A stretch of 64,000 nt of DNA from Chitinophagaceae bacterium (GCA_014379965.1 JACMKU010000211.1:1-64000), one strand, 5' to 3'; shown: positions 51,815 through 61,400, counted from the stretch's first letter. The notes: a model not told the origin generated them from the sequence alone. Program-made: numbers and translations.

Positions 51815-53326
51815 ATGAACGAAACCAGCAACATCCGGAAGGTGATTGTAGCCTCATCGGTGGGAACGATGATCGAATGGTATGATTTTTACATCTTCGG
51901 AATGCTCGCAAAAACGATCTCTACCCAGTTCTTTCCCGAAGGCAATGCAACCGCTGCGCTCTTAAGTACATTGGCCATCTTCGCGGCCGGATTTATCGTT
52001 CGCCCTTTCGGCGCATTGGTATTTGGGCGACTTGGAGATCTCATCGGCAGGAAATATACTTTTCTTCTCACCCTCGTATTGATGGGCGGTTCCACTTTTC
52101 TCATCGGTCTCGTACCTAGCTACAAGGCCATTGGTCTAGCGGCCCCGTTACTCGTTTTGCTATTGAGACTTGTGCAGGGACTGGCGTTAGGCGGTGAATA
52201 CGGTGGCGCCGCTACGTATGTTGCCGAACATTCTCCTGCAGCTCGAAGAGGATATTATACAAGTTGGATACAGACGACGGCGACACTGGGATTATTCGTT
52301 GCACTTGGTGTCATCATGCTGGTCAAGCTCAACATGAGCGATGCTTCTTTCAATGCCGAGTGGGGCGGATGGAGATATCCCTTCTGGATATCCATTCTGC
52401 TGGTGGCTGTATCTGTCTATATCCGGTTGAAAATGTCCGAGTCTCCACTCTTCTCAAAACTGAAAAAGGAGGGCAAGACTTCAGTCAACCCATTAAAAGA
52501 GAGTTTCAGGAACAGGACGAACTTCAAGATGGTTCTCCTAGCACTTTTTGGCGCTGTGATGGGCCAGGGAGTTATTTGGTACACAGGTCAGTTCTATGCA
52601 CAAAACTTCCTCGAGACAAAATGCAATATTGAATTCGAGCAAAGCAGAACTATCATGCTTTGGGCGATCGCGTTTGCTACACCTTTCTTCCTGCTATTTG
52701 GTTGGCTAAGTGATAAGATCGGTCGCAAATGGATTATGATGATTGGGATGTTTTTAGGGATCGTTACGTATCGACCCATCTTCAGCACATTTCTCAATAA
52801 TACCAACGTAGAGGCCTGGAAAGCGGAGTCTCCTGTAGCCAATAGTGAATTGTGGTCAGCGACGAATGAAAAAACGAACCCTGAAACATCAGTTGTCCGC
52901 GCATCGAGAAGGGTGACGCTGGAGAATGGTTCCAGTTTCGTAGAAGAACGAACTGATGGTCCACTTTTCAACGGGAATGCTCCTTCAGTCTACAAGGATA
53001 AGCATCTGTCAGGAGGCGTTTATTGGAAATTCATTGGTCTTGTCTTCCTCCTTATCTTTTATGTGACGATGGTCTATGGACCAATCGCGGCGTTCCTGGT
53101 AGAGATGTTCCCAACGAAGATCAGGTATACTTCGATGTCGCTTCCATATCACATTGGAAACGGTGTCTTCGGCGGACTGGTACCGTTCATTGGTTTATTG
53201 TTGACGACTACATACCCCGCCGATCCATTGGTTGGACTATGGTACCCGATCGGCGTGGCGACGCTATGCCTGATCATAGGAGTTATATATCTGAACAATA
53301 AGATTGATAAGGAGGTAAATGATTAA
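51815..53326 (+). CDS. MFS transporter, metabolite:H+ symporter (MHS) type
   Basis: A 503-residue inner-membrane transporter with about twelve membrane segments. The ATG at 51815 fits the MHS opening SSVGTMIEWYDFYIFG; the earlier in-frame start at 51782 is rejected. GRLGDLIGRKYTF and GWLSDKIGRKW are the two MFS loop-2/3 and loop-8/9 motifs. A soluble stretch of about 65 residues (about 328-392, NNTNVEAW to GVYWK), rich in Ser/Thr/Asn, interrupts the C-terminal half and is not found in ProP- or KgtP-type proteins I know. The substrate is unknown; the divergent acs suggests acetate or another carboxylate. Confidence 0.88.
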   Translation: MNETSNIRKVIVASSVGTMIEWYDFYIFGMLAKTISTQFFPEGNATAALLSTLAIFAAGFIVRPFGALVFGRLGDLIGRKYTFLLTLVLMGGSTFLIGLVPSYKAIGLAAPLLVLLLRLVQGLALGGEYGGAATYVAEHSPAARRGYYTSWIQTTATLGLFVALGVIMLVKLNMSDASFNAEWGGWRYPFWISILLVAVSVYIRLKMSESPLFSKLKKEGKTSVNPLKESFRNRTNFKMVLLALFGAVMGQGVIWYTGQFYAQNFLETKCNIEFEQSRTIMLWAIAFATPFFLLFGWLSDKIGRKWIMMIGMFLGIVTYRPIFSTFLNNTNVEAWKAESPVANSELWSATNEKTNPETSVVRASRRVTLENGSSFVEERTDGPLFNGNAPSVYKDKHLSGGVYWKFIGLVFLLIFYVTMVYGPIAAFLVEMFPTKIRYTSMSLPYHIGNGVFGGLVPFIGLLLTTTYPADPLVGLWYPIGVATLCLIIGVIYLNNKIDKEVND

Positions 53327-53341
53327 TGTTTCTCGCAAAGA

Positions 53342-53425
53342 TTTGTTTCACGCAAAGTCGCAAAGTCTCGCAAAGACGCAAAGGATCCTCTGCTGCAGAA
53401 AACTCTTTGCGCTTTTGCATGAAAC
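53342..53425. repeat. Inverted word repeat (CTTTGCG/GCAAAG family), copy A
   Basis: Left arm 53342-53388 of CGCAAAG words; right arm 53403-53425 of CTTTGCGC words, ending in a CATGAAAC that matches TTTCACG at the left end. The loop is about 14 bases. Confidence 0.85.
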
Positions 53426-53441
53426 AAAAAATTGAACTAAT

Positions 53442-53690
53442 ATGAACAGCCTTAAAAAATATCTGGGAATTGTGTGGCTCCTGCTAGGCCCACTCGTCGT
53501 ATTTTTCCTCGTAAGTGGTGCGATCTCCAATATTGACCCCGATGGCACGAAGGACATCAACAACCCAGTGATCTGGGTCATCATCATTGCCATCTTTACT
53601 CCGATTGCGATAGGGTTGATGATCTTTGGGTGGTATGCGTTAAAAGGGGAGTATGATAAGATGCCTCAGAGTTCTCGTGAACTGGAATAA
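53442..53690 (+). CDS. Small two-helix membrane protein
   Basis: An 82-residue protein with two membrane segments (about 8-28, IVWLLLGPLVVFFLVSGAI, and 44-66, VIWVIIIAIFTPIAIGLMIF) joined by a polar loop with DPDGTKDINN. It may correspond to a Bacteroidota domain of unknown function (DUF6814-like), but I cannot confirm that. It follows the MHS transporter gene in the same direction, with a repeat between, and could be an accessory subunit of it. Confidence 0.7.
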   Translation: MNSLKKYLGIVWLLLGPLVVFFLVSGAISNIDPDGTKDINNPVIWVIIIAIFTPIAIGLMIFGWYALKGEYDKMPQSSRELE

Positions 53691-53700
53691 AAGGTTGCAC

Positions 53701-53812
53701 GCAACGATTTCACGCTAAGACGCAAATATTCGCAAAGCCGCAAAGGGTATTCTACTTTAGAAAACTCTTTGCGCCTTTGCGAATCTTGGCGTCTTTGCGT
53801 GAAACAAACGGA
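53701..53812. repeat. Inverted word repeat (CTTTGCG/GCAAAG family), copy B
   Basis: Left arm 53701-53748 and right arm 53763-53812 are complementary runs of GCAAAG and CTTTGCG words with a loop of about 14 bases. It lies between convergent genes. Confidence 0.87.
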
Positions 53813-53834
53813 TTAAGAACGGGCCCCTCAAATT

Positions 53835-55697
53835 CTAGGAGGATTTATATGCTATCGGATGATAAGGCTTCTTATGCTGTCCAAGGAATATACGCGAGTA
53901 GATCCTTAGCAGGCATATTTCAATAAACAGGAAACTGATCGATGTGAAAATGACGACAGCCAACTGATTCGCATGAATATGCGTGAACAACAAGTCAATT
54001 CCCAGGAATGTGGGTGTAAATGGAAGACCCGCCATCGCCAGGCACGAGATCAGTACTACCACTGCCCATCGCGGTTGCTCGTACGCATAGCCATGAAAAT
54101 TATTAAGGCTGATATCATTATCGATCCTCTTTATACGGTTTAATCCCACCACACCGGTAATAGCCGCCACAGCAATCCCACTCAGGAAAATCAATATCTG
54201 GTGAGGCGGTACATCTCCATTGAATGAGATTGAAAGCGTAATGAAACACTGCGCCACAGCAACTAGTATGAATGCACGCAACGCGCTTCCCCTCTCCGCG
54301 AATGCCCGCAAAACAAGCAGGCAGCCAATGCCGGCAAAGACTATCGGCATGTAAGTGATGACCTCGGCAGGCAATTCCTCCTTCATTGCAAACATGACGA
54401 TACCCGCAATGAGTACAATCACTACACCTGTAACAGCAATGCCTGCGGGAACGCGGTTGAGTTGCTTACCAAGCCATTTGAATGGTGACCACAAGAATCT
54501 ATATTGAAAGAAATCGAGGTTCCATTCCTTGATGCCTAACATGTAAAGTGAATTACCCAGTTTGCTTTGCTTCTTCTTAGCCGCCTGGCCGGGTGTGAAA
54601 CTGAAGAACATGTCGTGGATAAGATAACTCAGCACCGAAGGCGACACCAGGAGCTGATATGTTCTTAAAAATGCATTCGCTGAAAAATGGATGAGTGCCA
54701 GGATATGCCAGCCGAGTGCCACTTCGATAAACATTAACCCTATCTGCGCAAGGGAAGAATATGCAATCTGGGTCTTCACCGTTGGCTGTACCCTTGCAAT
54801 GGCGGTAGCCACCAACGCTGTGACGGCACCGACAACGATCACCATTATTTTAATAGCCGTCACGTCCTGCCACAAAGGATAGGTACGCAATAGCAGGAAC
54901 ACGCCAATATGCACGGACAATGACCCATAGAATACGGCACTCGATGAGGTAGGGCCTTCCATTGCTCTTGGCACCCAGGAAGAGAATGGGAACTGGCCGG
55001 ATTTAACCGCCGCGCCCACCAGCAGCATGATGCCGACCAACAGGATCATTGTTCCGTTGCCAGGCAGGTACTCCTGCACGAAGCCGGGGAGATTCAACTG
55101 GGAGAAGGTGATGTTAGCATGAAATATGTGATGACACAGCCATAAGGCGATAATAAGGCAAATATCTCCAAGGCGATAAATCGAGATGACCTTTAGTGCG
55201 TTCTTCACTGGCAAATATCGATCGCGATAGAAGCCGATCAGCAGGAAAGAACAGATACCCAATAGTTCCCATCCAACGAAGAATGTCTCGAAATTACCTG
55301 AGAAGATGATGCAATGGTATGCCGCAAAGAATATGAGAATATTGTTGAAGAATCGTTTGAAGCCCGCCTCGCGATGCATATAGAATCGGCTGAACAGTAC
55401 TACGAGCAACATGATCACGTCGCCCACCCATGAATAGACCGCGGTGATCCTGTCGAAATAGAAATCGATCGCGAATTCAAAAGAAGGTGATTCATATACA
55501 ATGAACTGCTTTATGTCCAGCGCATCGCCGCCGCGTATTAGCCAGGCTGAAATGAAGGCAGTCAATAGAATGAGATGCGCGCCCACTGTGCCCATTGCGA
55601 TCCAGGAAAGAGGTCTTTCTTTCTTGCGGGGTACAAACAAGCTAAGAACAAATCCGAGTAATGGTAGTGCTATAAATACTTGTAAGAATTGCTGCAT
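53835..55697 (-). CDS. dabB: Inorganic-carbon uptake membrane subunit DabB (NuoL-like)
   Basis: A 620-residue protein with about 14 membrane segments, of the proton-pumping subunit family of complex I (NuoL/MrpA). It is not part of a complex I gene set; next to DabA it forms the DAB type of energy-coupled CO2-hydrating pump, in which the proton or ion flow drives bicarbonate accumulation. FFVGWELLGICSFLLIGFYR and the polar SSWVPRAMEGPTSSSAVFYG segment (Lys-bearing helix equivalents) are visible. It begins 3 bases after the dabA stop. Sodium as the coupling ion cannot be excluded. Confidence 0.88.
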   Translation of the reverse strand: MQQFLQVFIALPLLGFVLSLFVPRKKERPLSWIAMGTVGAHLILLTAFISAWLIRGGDALDIKQFIVYESPSFEFAIDFYFDRITAVYSWVGDVIMLLVVLFSRFYMHREAGFKRFFNNILIFFAAYHCIIFSGNFETFFVGWELLGICSFLLIGFYRDRYLPVKNALKVISIYRLGDICLIIALWLCHHIFHANITFSQLNLPGFVQEYLPGNGTMILLVGIMLLVGAAVKSGQFPFSSWVPRAMEGPTSSSAVFYGSLSVHIGVFLLLRTYPLWQDVTAIKIMVIVVGAVTALVATAIARVQPTVKTQIAYSSLAQIGLMFIEVALGWHILALIHFSANAFLRTYQLLVSPSVLSYLIHDMFFSFTPGQAAKKKQSKLGNSLYMLGIKEWNLDFFQYRFLWSPFKWLGKQLNRVPAGIAVTGVVIVLIAGIVMFAMKEELPAEVITYMPIVFAGIGCLLVLRAFAERGSALRAFILVAVAQCFITLSISFNGDVPPHQILIFLSGIAVAAITGVVGLNRIKRIDNDISLNNFHGYAYEQPRWAVVVLISCLAMAGLPFTPTFLGIDLLFTHIHANQLAVVIFTSISFLFIEICLLRIYSRIFLGQHKKPYHPIAYKSS

Positions 55698-55700
55698 TAG

Positions 55701-58328
55701 TTATGATTCGTTTACCAAATGAACAGGTAAGTTTTCCACCGTAGCGTCTACGATATAATTTGTCTCCATCTCCTTGGCGTCGGTTACCAGTTTTAGGATA
55801 TCGTCTGCCGCCGGCACTTCGGGCGTAATAGGGTCATAGATTGTGAACTCTCCGTTCTTGAAATAATGAAACTTGTTCGTGCCGGGATGAAGGGCAATCA
55901 GGTGCACCCATTCATTAAGGTACCATTCGTAAATCTCCGGCGTAGACTGTATTGACTTTAATACAATCTCGGGCTGATGCTCAACCACGATCAGCAATCG
56001 CACGGGATCGTGCACTTCGATCATCTGCACGGGAAGACCTGGTCGCAGATCTCCGTCGCTGCTGTTTGCCACACCGAAAAGTCCCATTATGTTGTGAGGG
56101 AGTTTAGTCCCTGCCCCTAATTTGTGATTATCGACACGGGAAAAATAGTATTCGAGGTTGATTCCACCACATACCAGCCCGATGGGGCGCATCACGCCGG
56201 TAAGGACGCTACCATCCGGATCTGTGCGATAGTCATATGAGTTTAAGAATGCTCTGCGGTCGAGGAAGAGACCTTTCGTGATATCCCGGTTGCCTACTAT
56301 ACAAAGAGTATTGGTGCCATGGCCAAGCTCGGGCCTCGGCTCAAACATCGATACTGATCTGTCCAGGATATCCTTCCGTACTTTCTTCAGATCTCTCTTT
56401 GTATTAATAGAGGCAAATCTCCTTGATCTTTCTGTTGCATTACGGTCGAGAGCTTCTTCGAAAGCGACCAGATTTACCTGATGGGCCTGTTTCTTTTCAT
56501 CGTCCAGGATATCGGCATCATAGAAATCCATTTGATCCGCGGCGGTATCATGCATTGCTCCTACAAACCAGGTAGATTCTGGAATGGCGAGGCCTTTTTC
56601 CTTAAGAATATTTCTTACTTCCCGGTGATTTGCCATATGGGCAAACACGCGAGCATTTACCGACCCGGGTCGACCACTACATGCTCCGCAATCATGCGCG
56701 CTGTGATGGGGATTGTTGGCACTACTGCTACCGTGCGCCATCACATATACAAGCGGAGCGAAATCCTTTACCATTCCGATCCCTCTTAACAATCCTTCCA
56801 CCCTTGCGGCCATTTCCGGGACAGTAAATCCTACTTGCAGATCGTTCTCCCGATGGTTCACATCCCTATTCTCAATCACTAGCGGCGCTTTCTTGTTCAT
56901 GTGCGAAAACGCATTCGAAATGGCCGGGCTCATCCTCGGCCGGAACATCGTTTGAAACAGTCGAATGGCGGCCATGAATCCAAGACTCAGTGTGCCCAGC
57001 GTGCCTTCGAGCAATGTATGGGTCTTAGGAGTGTACAGTAACTCATGACCACGTTTATGCGATACCGGCTCTTCTTTGATCAGGTATTTAGGAGTAACGG
57101 GTGCAGGACATAATTTTTCGTAAAACTTTCCATTCTCTGGCTGAAAATAAAACTCCACACCGAAGAATCCCGGGGATCCAAACGTCTCGCAATTGCGATC
57201 GACCGCTTCAACGTGTCTTCTAATAGAACACTCACGCTCATCAATACAAAAGATGGCCTGGAAGCTGAGGTTAGGCGAAGTACTCTTGCCCTCCCCTATA
57301 GTTTCAATCGATCGGGTCTTTAATTGCTGCATTCCGGACAGCACTTCGTCGTAATAACTCCATTCGAATGCATCCTGCCAAAGTATGAATACCTCCTGCA
57401 ATTCGGTGGTGTCCACGTGGGCAAACAGGTCAACTGGCGGGGCTTCGACACGATCGCCGAGTGGCTCCCAATCTTTCCCCAGTGAATGATCAAGCGCATC
57501 TATCTCCAGCAACAGTTCGAGCATGACGAAGTCCATCAGCGAGATCTTCCTGCTATCCATCAGCGTATGAGGTGAGTCTTCAACCGCGGCAACAATCCCG
57601 CTCCATCCCTGGTGGGTGAATTGCTGATCGAAAAGATATTGTTCAAAATACTCTTCCTGGCCAACAACTATCTGCAAGAGCTTCCTGCAGTCAAGGTTAT
57701 CGGAAAGCAGTAATTCCTTTGCTCTCTTTGTCTTGAAAAAACTAGTGAAACTATTTTGCTCCAGCTCCTTTATGGAAGCCAGGAAGCCATCATCATGACT
57801 GCTTACCTTATGAAGAGAGATGCCCTGGTCAAGGTAGGAACAAACAATGCGGAAGAGCAAGGGCTGCACCAGGTTATCCAGATCCACCTGGTATTGATTC
57901 TTCCACTCCGCTCTCAATTGACCGATGCGCGGCGTGTTATTTACATCGTACGACTTCCGAAGGAGACGGTCCCTCCAGGTGTCGAGATTCACTCCGCCCT
58001 TGCCTTTTCTTCCCTCGATCACATGTTCGAGAACTTCATTCTTTATTCGTCCAATGGCATACAACTCCCTGAATTCGGTCAGTTGGAGTGTAGCCTGGAA
58101 TCCGAAAATTTTCGAGGCTTTGAAAATGGCCTCATAAAACTTCATGTGTTGGTAGGCATGAAGTGAATTGTGATGGATAAAATCCTTGATAGGAGTCTGC
58201 GAGGGGAGGTAATGCCGCAACTCATGAAGGATATGTGGCACGTCTGCGACCGCTTTTCCGTCACTATGGTACACTTTACTTCGTGCAGAATGCACGGTAG
58301 TGTCCACTTTATTGTTTTGTGTACTCAT
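55701..58328 (-). CDS. dabA: Inorganic-carbon uptake subunit DabA (DUF2309)
   Basis: An 875-residue soluble subunit of DUF2309, with a beta-carbonic-anhydrase-like zinc site. The ligand residues are visible as C-x-D in FCIDERECS (about residue 363) and as His and Cys in MAHGSSSANNPHHSAHDCGACSG (about 530-550, split across the region). In DAB complexes DabA hydrates CO2 to bicarbonate, coupled to DabB. It sits 2 bases downstream of the SulP gene, so the four-gene run carbonic anhydrase, SulP, dabA, dabB is one operon. The first 15 residues are polar and carry no signal. Confidence 0.92.
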   Translation of the reverse strand: MSTQNNKVDTTVHSARSKVYHSDGKAVADVPHILHELRHYLPSQTPIKDFIHHNSLHAYQHMKFYEAIFKASKIFGFQATLQLTEFRELYAIGRIKNEVLEHVIEGRKGKGGVNLDTWRDRLLRKSYDVNNTPRIGQLRAEWKNQYQVDLDNLVQPLLFRIVCSYLDQGISLHKVSSHDDGFLASIKELEQNSFTSFFKTKRAKELLLSDNLDCRKLLQIVVGQEEYFEQYLFDQQFTHQGWSGIVAAVEDSPHTLMDSRKISLMDFVMLELLLEIDALDHSLGKDWEPLGDRVEAPPVDLFAHVDTTELQEVFILWQDAFEWSYYDEVLSGMQQLKTRSIETIGEGKSTSPNLSFQAIFCIDERECSIRRHVEAVDRNCETFGSPGFFGVEFYFQPENGKFYEKLCPAPVTPKYLIKEEPVSHKRGHELLYTPKTHTLLEGTLGTLSLGFMAAIRLFQTMFRPRMSPAISNAFSHMNKKAPLVIENRDVNHRENDLQVGFTVPEMAARVEGLLRGIGMVKDFAPLVYVMAHGSSSANNPHHSAHDCGACSGRPGSVNARVFAHMANHREVRNILKEKGLAIPESTWFVGAMHDTAADQMDFYDADILDDEKKQAHQVNLVAFEEALDRNATERSRRFASINTKRDLKKVRKDILDRSVSMFEPRPELGHGTNTLCIVGNRDITKGLFLDRRAFLNSYDYRTDPDGSVLTGVMRPIGLVCGGINLEYYFSRVDNHKLGAGTKLPHNIMGLFGVANSSDGDLRPGLPVQMIEVHDPVRLLIVVEHQPEIVLKSIQSTPEIYEWYLNEWVHLIALHPGTNKFHYFKNGEFTIYDPITPEVPAADDILKLVTDAKEMETNYIVDATVENLPVHLVNES

Positions 58329-58330
58329 AA

Positions 58331-59956
58331 TTACATGTCGTTTTGTGCGATCATAGCCTGGAAGTCCTTCTGGGTAGCAACGGGCTCTTTTTCCGAATGC
58401 ACGTGCACAGCTTCACCAATCCTATATTCTTTCTTGAAATTCTTCAGCGTTACAGATATGTTCTTGTCTTTAGATCCGAAATTTAAGAAGTCGCGGATTA
58501 GTTCCAATACATCATAATCAATATAAACGGTGCTAGCCGCATTGATGATGACCTTGCTGTTTCGTGGAAGGTGTGCTAGCGTCTGCTTGATAGCAGCCTT
58601 ATTAAGAAACGAAACCTCTTGCGCAAGATCGATGTGGATGGTCTCGCCCTCGTGGTGCTTTTCCTTTTTGAAGAAGTAAGCGAGTTTCATATTCCCACGC
58701 AGGATGAAGAATACGCTCACCGCAAGGCCAATTCCAACGCCTTTCAGCAGGTCCGTCAACACGACGGCAATCACGGTAACGATAAATGGTATGAATTGGT
58801 GCTTGCCTGTGTGCCACATATGCTTGAAGACCTTGGGACTCGCTAGTTTCAAACCAATCATGATGAGTATCGCGGCCAGGCAGGCCATTGGGATCTTGTT
58901 CAGTATGTTGGGAATGAGAATTACAGTCAAAAGAATTAATACACCATGCGCAACCGCTGATAGCTTCGTCTTTGCGCCCGCATTAATGTTAGCCGTTGTA
59001 CGAACTATTACTGAGGTCATAGGCAATCCGCCTATAAATCCCGCTAGAATGTTACCAACTCCCTGGGCCTTCAACTCGGCATTAGATCCGGAATACCGTT
59101 TCATGGGATCCATCTTATCCGCCGCTTCGAGACACAGTAGGGTTTCGATACTAGCGACGATTGCAATAGTAACGCCTACTATCCAAACCTTGGAGTTAGC
59201 AAATCCGGAGAAGTTAGGTGTTGTAAACTGACCAATGAACTCGTTGAAGGATGCTGCCGTTGGCAGGGTCACCAGGTGCTCCTGGGAGATTGCGAGTGGA
59301 GAACCGCTAGCCTTGAATACTTCGTTGAGGAGGATGCCAACGACTACCGCGATAAGTGCGCCGGGAATAAATTTTATCTTTTTCAGGAAGGCGACCTTGT
59401 TGAAAGCGACCAAAATTCCAATGGAAACAATGGTAACAATGATGGCACCAAGGTGGGCATAATTCACCGCGTTGATTATTTCGGTAAAAAAACCTGTTTC
59501 AGATCCTTTTTCAAACGAGAAGAAGTCGCCTTCGTGTGCCTTGTCATAACCAATTGCGTGTGGCAATTCTTTTTTAATAATGATTATGCCGATAGCAGCA
59601 AGCATCCCTTCGATGACCGATGTAGGGAAATAGGTGGAAATACTACCCGCCTTCACAAGTCCTAACGTAAGCTGGATCACACCTGCTATCACAACGGCGA
59701 CGAGAAAGGTCTCATAGCCGAGGTCTGTGATTGCAACCAGGATGATGGCGATCAGCCCGGCTGCCGGGCCAGAAACGCTGACATTCGAATTACTCAGGGA
59801 TCCGACCACTATGCCACCGATGATGCCGGTGATAATGCCGGCGAAAGGAGGCGCGCCACTTGCCACGGCAATACCGAGGCAAAGTGGCAACGCAACCAGG
59901 AACACAACCATGCCCGATAGCATGTCAGTCTTGAAATACTTCGTATTGAACTTCAT
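58331..59956 (-). CDS. SulP family permease with STAS domain (BicA-like candidate)
   Basis: A 541-residue SLC26/SulP transporter. The membrane part (about 1-410) opens with SGMVVFLVALPLCLGIAVASG and NSNVSVSGPAAGLIAII, the substrate-binding region. The cytoplasmic STAS domain covers about 430-520. Sulfate is the usual substrate, but the gene neighbours (a beta-carbonic anhydrase upstream, dabA and dabB downstream) favour bicarbonate, as in BicA. No sulfate-assimilation gene is nearby. Substrate therefore rests on context. Confidence 0.88.
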   Translation of the reverse strand: MKFNTKYFKTDMLSGMVVFLVALPLCLGIAVASGAPPFAGIITGIIGGIVVGSLSNSNVSVSGPAAGLIAIILVAITDLGYETFLVAVVIAGVIQLTLGLVKAGSISTYFPTSVIEGMLAAIGIIIIKKELPHAIGYDKAHEGDFFSFEKGSETGFFTEIINAVNYAHLGAIIVTIVSIGILVAFNKVAFLKKIKFIPGALIAVVVGILLNEVFKASGSPLAISQEHLVTLPTAASFNEFIGQFTTPNFSGFANSKVWIVGVTIAIVASIETLLCLEAADKMDPMKRYSGSNAELKAQGVGNILAGFIGGLPMTSVIVRTTANINAGAKTKLSAVAHGVLILLTVILIPNILNKIPMACLAAILIMIGLKLASPKVFKHMWHTGKHQFIPFIVTVIAVVLTDLLKGVGIGLAVSVFFILRGNMKLAYFFKKEKHHEGETIHIDLAQEVSFLNKAAIKQTLAHLPRNSKVIINAASTVYIDYDVLELIRDFLNFGSKDKNISVTLKNFKKEYRIGEAVHVHSEKEPVATQKDFQAMIAQNDM

Positions 59957-60019
59957 CTTATTAAATGTTTAGGAAAACAGGCTTGCGCCTCTGGTTTGGT
60001 TTTTAGATTAATCGATTAT

Positions 60020-60709
60020 TTATTCTGGAGAAATGGCATTGTCCTCTACTCTGGTACGTTTGGCTGATCTCTTCCGTTTAGTGAGGTTCTTGAAGAAGTC
60101 CACCTCACCGTTCTCAATGTTATAAATGCCTCCGATAATGCCTATTTCGCCTTTTTCGAACATGTCTTTCACGATTTCACTGCGATTCAAAATCTGTTCG
60201 AGGCTGTTCTCAACATTAGCATAGGCAACATGATCTTGCAATTGGTAATCCTTGTCTTCAAATAGCAGGGCTTTGCTGATCGAAGGCTGTATACGTTGTA
60301 GCAGACCTGTGATATGTCCGTCGGCAACTCCCTGCTTTGCACTCTTGATCGCACCACATTCCGTATGTCCGAGAACCATAAGCACTTTTGAACCTATGTA
60401 CTTCACAGCATATTCGATGCTGGCGATAATGTCATCGTTCACGATATTACCGGCTATTCGTATGCTGAAGAGGTCGCCTAACCCCTGGTCGAATATCAAT
60501 TCAACAGAGGTACGTGAGTCCATGCAACTTAGGATAACGGCGAAGGGATATTGGCCCTCCCTGGTCTGGTTGATTAGTCCCAGGTGGTCATGATCGGTCT
60601 TAAGATTCTGAATAAAACGCTTGTTCCCTTCTTTCAATATTTCGAAACCCTGGTGGGGAGTAAGGTGGAGCAAGTATTCCTTTGAATGCTTTCTCATTGG
60701 TATAATCAT
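60020..60709 (-). CDS. Beta-carbonic anhydrase
   Basis: Zinc enzyme interconverting CO2 and bicarbonate. The 229-residue protein has ligands Cys62, His115 and Cys118 and the Asp64-Arg66 dyad in SCMDSRTSVE and LGHTECGAI. There is no signal peptide, so it is cytoplasmic. It heads the operon CA-SulP-dabA-dabB, 63 bases ahead of the SulP gene, and would equilibrate imported bicarbonate. The start could be Met1 or Met5. Second carbonic anhydrase in the region, 35% or so similar by eye only in the motifs. Confidence 0.93.
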   Translation of the reverse strand: MIIPMRKHSKEYLLHLTPHQGFEILKEGNKRFIQNLKTDHDHLGLINQTREGQYPFAVILSCMDSRTSVELIFDQGLGDLFSIRIAGNIVNDDIIASIEYAVKYIGSKVLMVLGHTECGAIKSAKQGVADGHITGLLQRIQPSISKALLFEDKDYQLQDHVAYANVENSLEQILNRSEIVKDMFEKGEIGIIGGIYNIENGEVDFFKNLTKRKRSAKRTRVEDNAISPE

Positions 60710-60725
60710 TTATAAGTGTTGCGAG

Positions 60726-60742
60726 CATGCATAAAATGCATG
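60726..60742. promoter_or_regulatory. Palindrome before the carbon-uptake operon
   Basis: CATGCAT-AAA-ATGCATG, a perfect 7-bp inverted repeat 17 bases before the carbonic anhydrase start, which could be an operator. No full -7 box was seen near it. Confidence 0.3.
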
Positions 60743-60815
60743 ACATCATTTATTTAAGTAAAAAATAAAGTAACAGGCCTGATAAGGCCATTAATAACGG
60801 AGCAATAAAGAGGAA

Positions 60816-61190
60816 TTATCCCAGATTGGGTGGTGGAACAAGTAGTTCACCATGGAAGGCGATGTAAGCGCGTGCATCCTCGCCCTTGTGAAAAGCGGAA
60901 GATGAAGCAAAGAAATAATCGGAGGAATGATGATCGTGAAGATACTCTTCAGAAAAACTGCTATTGGAAGTTGGGGCCTTCTCCTCGGTATTGTTGCCGA
61001 ATGGATTGGCCGCATCATCGTCGTTTGAGGAGTGCGGATTGTTAATGCCAAACGAGATATCCTGCTTGGCGAGTTCCTGCTGACTGGCATATACAAAGGG
61101 AGCACTGACAGTTAGCCACAGCAGGGCCAGTATCATCGCGAAGGACGATGCTAATTGAAATCTGTTATATATACTCCTGCTTTTTTTCAT
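60816..61190 (-). CDS. Hypothetical exported protein ending in VPPPNLG
   Basis: A 124-residue protein of unknown function. A long hydrophobic signal (about 14-36, ASSFAMILALLWLTVSAPFVYA) is followed by an Asp/Asn/Ser-rich mature part and a DHHSSDYF stretch with paired His. The C-terminus AYIAFHGELLVPPPNLG looks conserved among similar small Bacteroidota proteins I have seen, though I cannot name them. It lies between two carbonic anhydrase genes, next to the carbon-uptake operon, and may bind a metal or CO2-related ligand; that is a guess. Confidence 0.6.
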   Translation of the reverse strand: MKKSRSIYNRFQLASSFAMILALLWLTVSAPFVYASQQELAKQDISFGINNPHSSNDDDAANPFGNNTEEKAPTSNSSFSEEYLHDHHSSDYFFASSSAFHKGEDARAYIAFHGELLVPPPNLG

Positions 61191-61366
61191 GAAACTGCTG
61201 CAAAATAATAATTTAGAACCCTTTTACCAAGCCATTCATGTAAGTGGGAAAAAAATTCTAGCTCTTTCGTGTCCATAACACAGTATTCCAAAAGTTGTTT
61301 AAGGATAAGTTGCCTAATTTCACCTATGCCTAACAGACGTTAGTGAGATAGGGTTTTGATAAGCGC

Positions 61367-61374
61367 TATTTTTG
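61367..61374 (+). promoter_or_regulatory. -7 box of the second carbonic anhydrase gene
   Basis: TATTTTTG fits TAnnTTTG; the leader to 61401 is about 22 bases, which also argues against the earlier in-frame start at 61356. Confidence 0.5.
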
Positions 61375-61400
61375 ATCGACAACATAGATATTTATATTAT

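Noticed and set aside
53835-55697. Complex I subunit NuoL
   Set aside because: No other nuo genes are present and DabA adjoins, so DabB is the better call.
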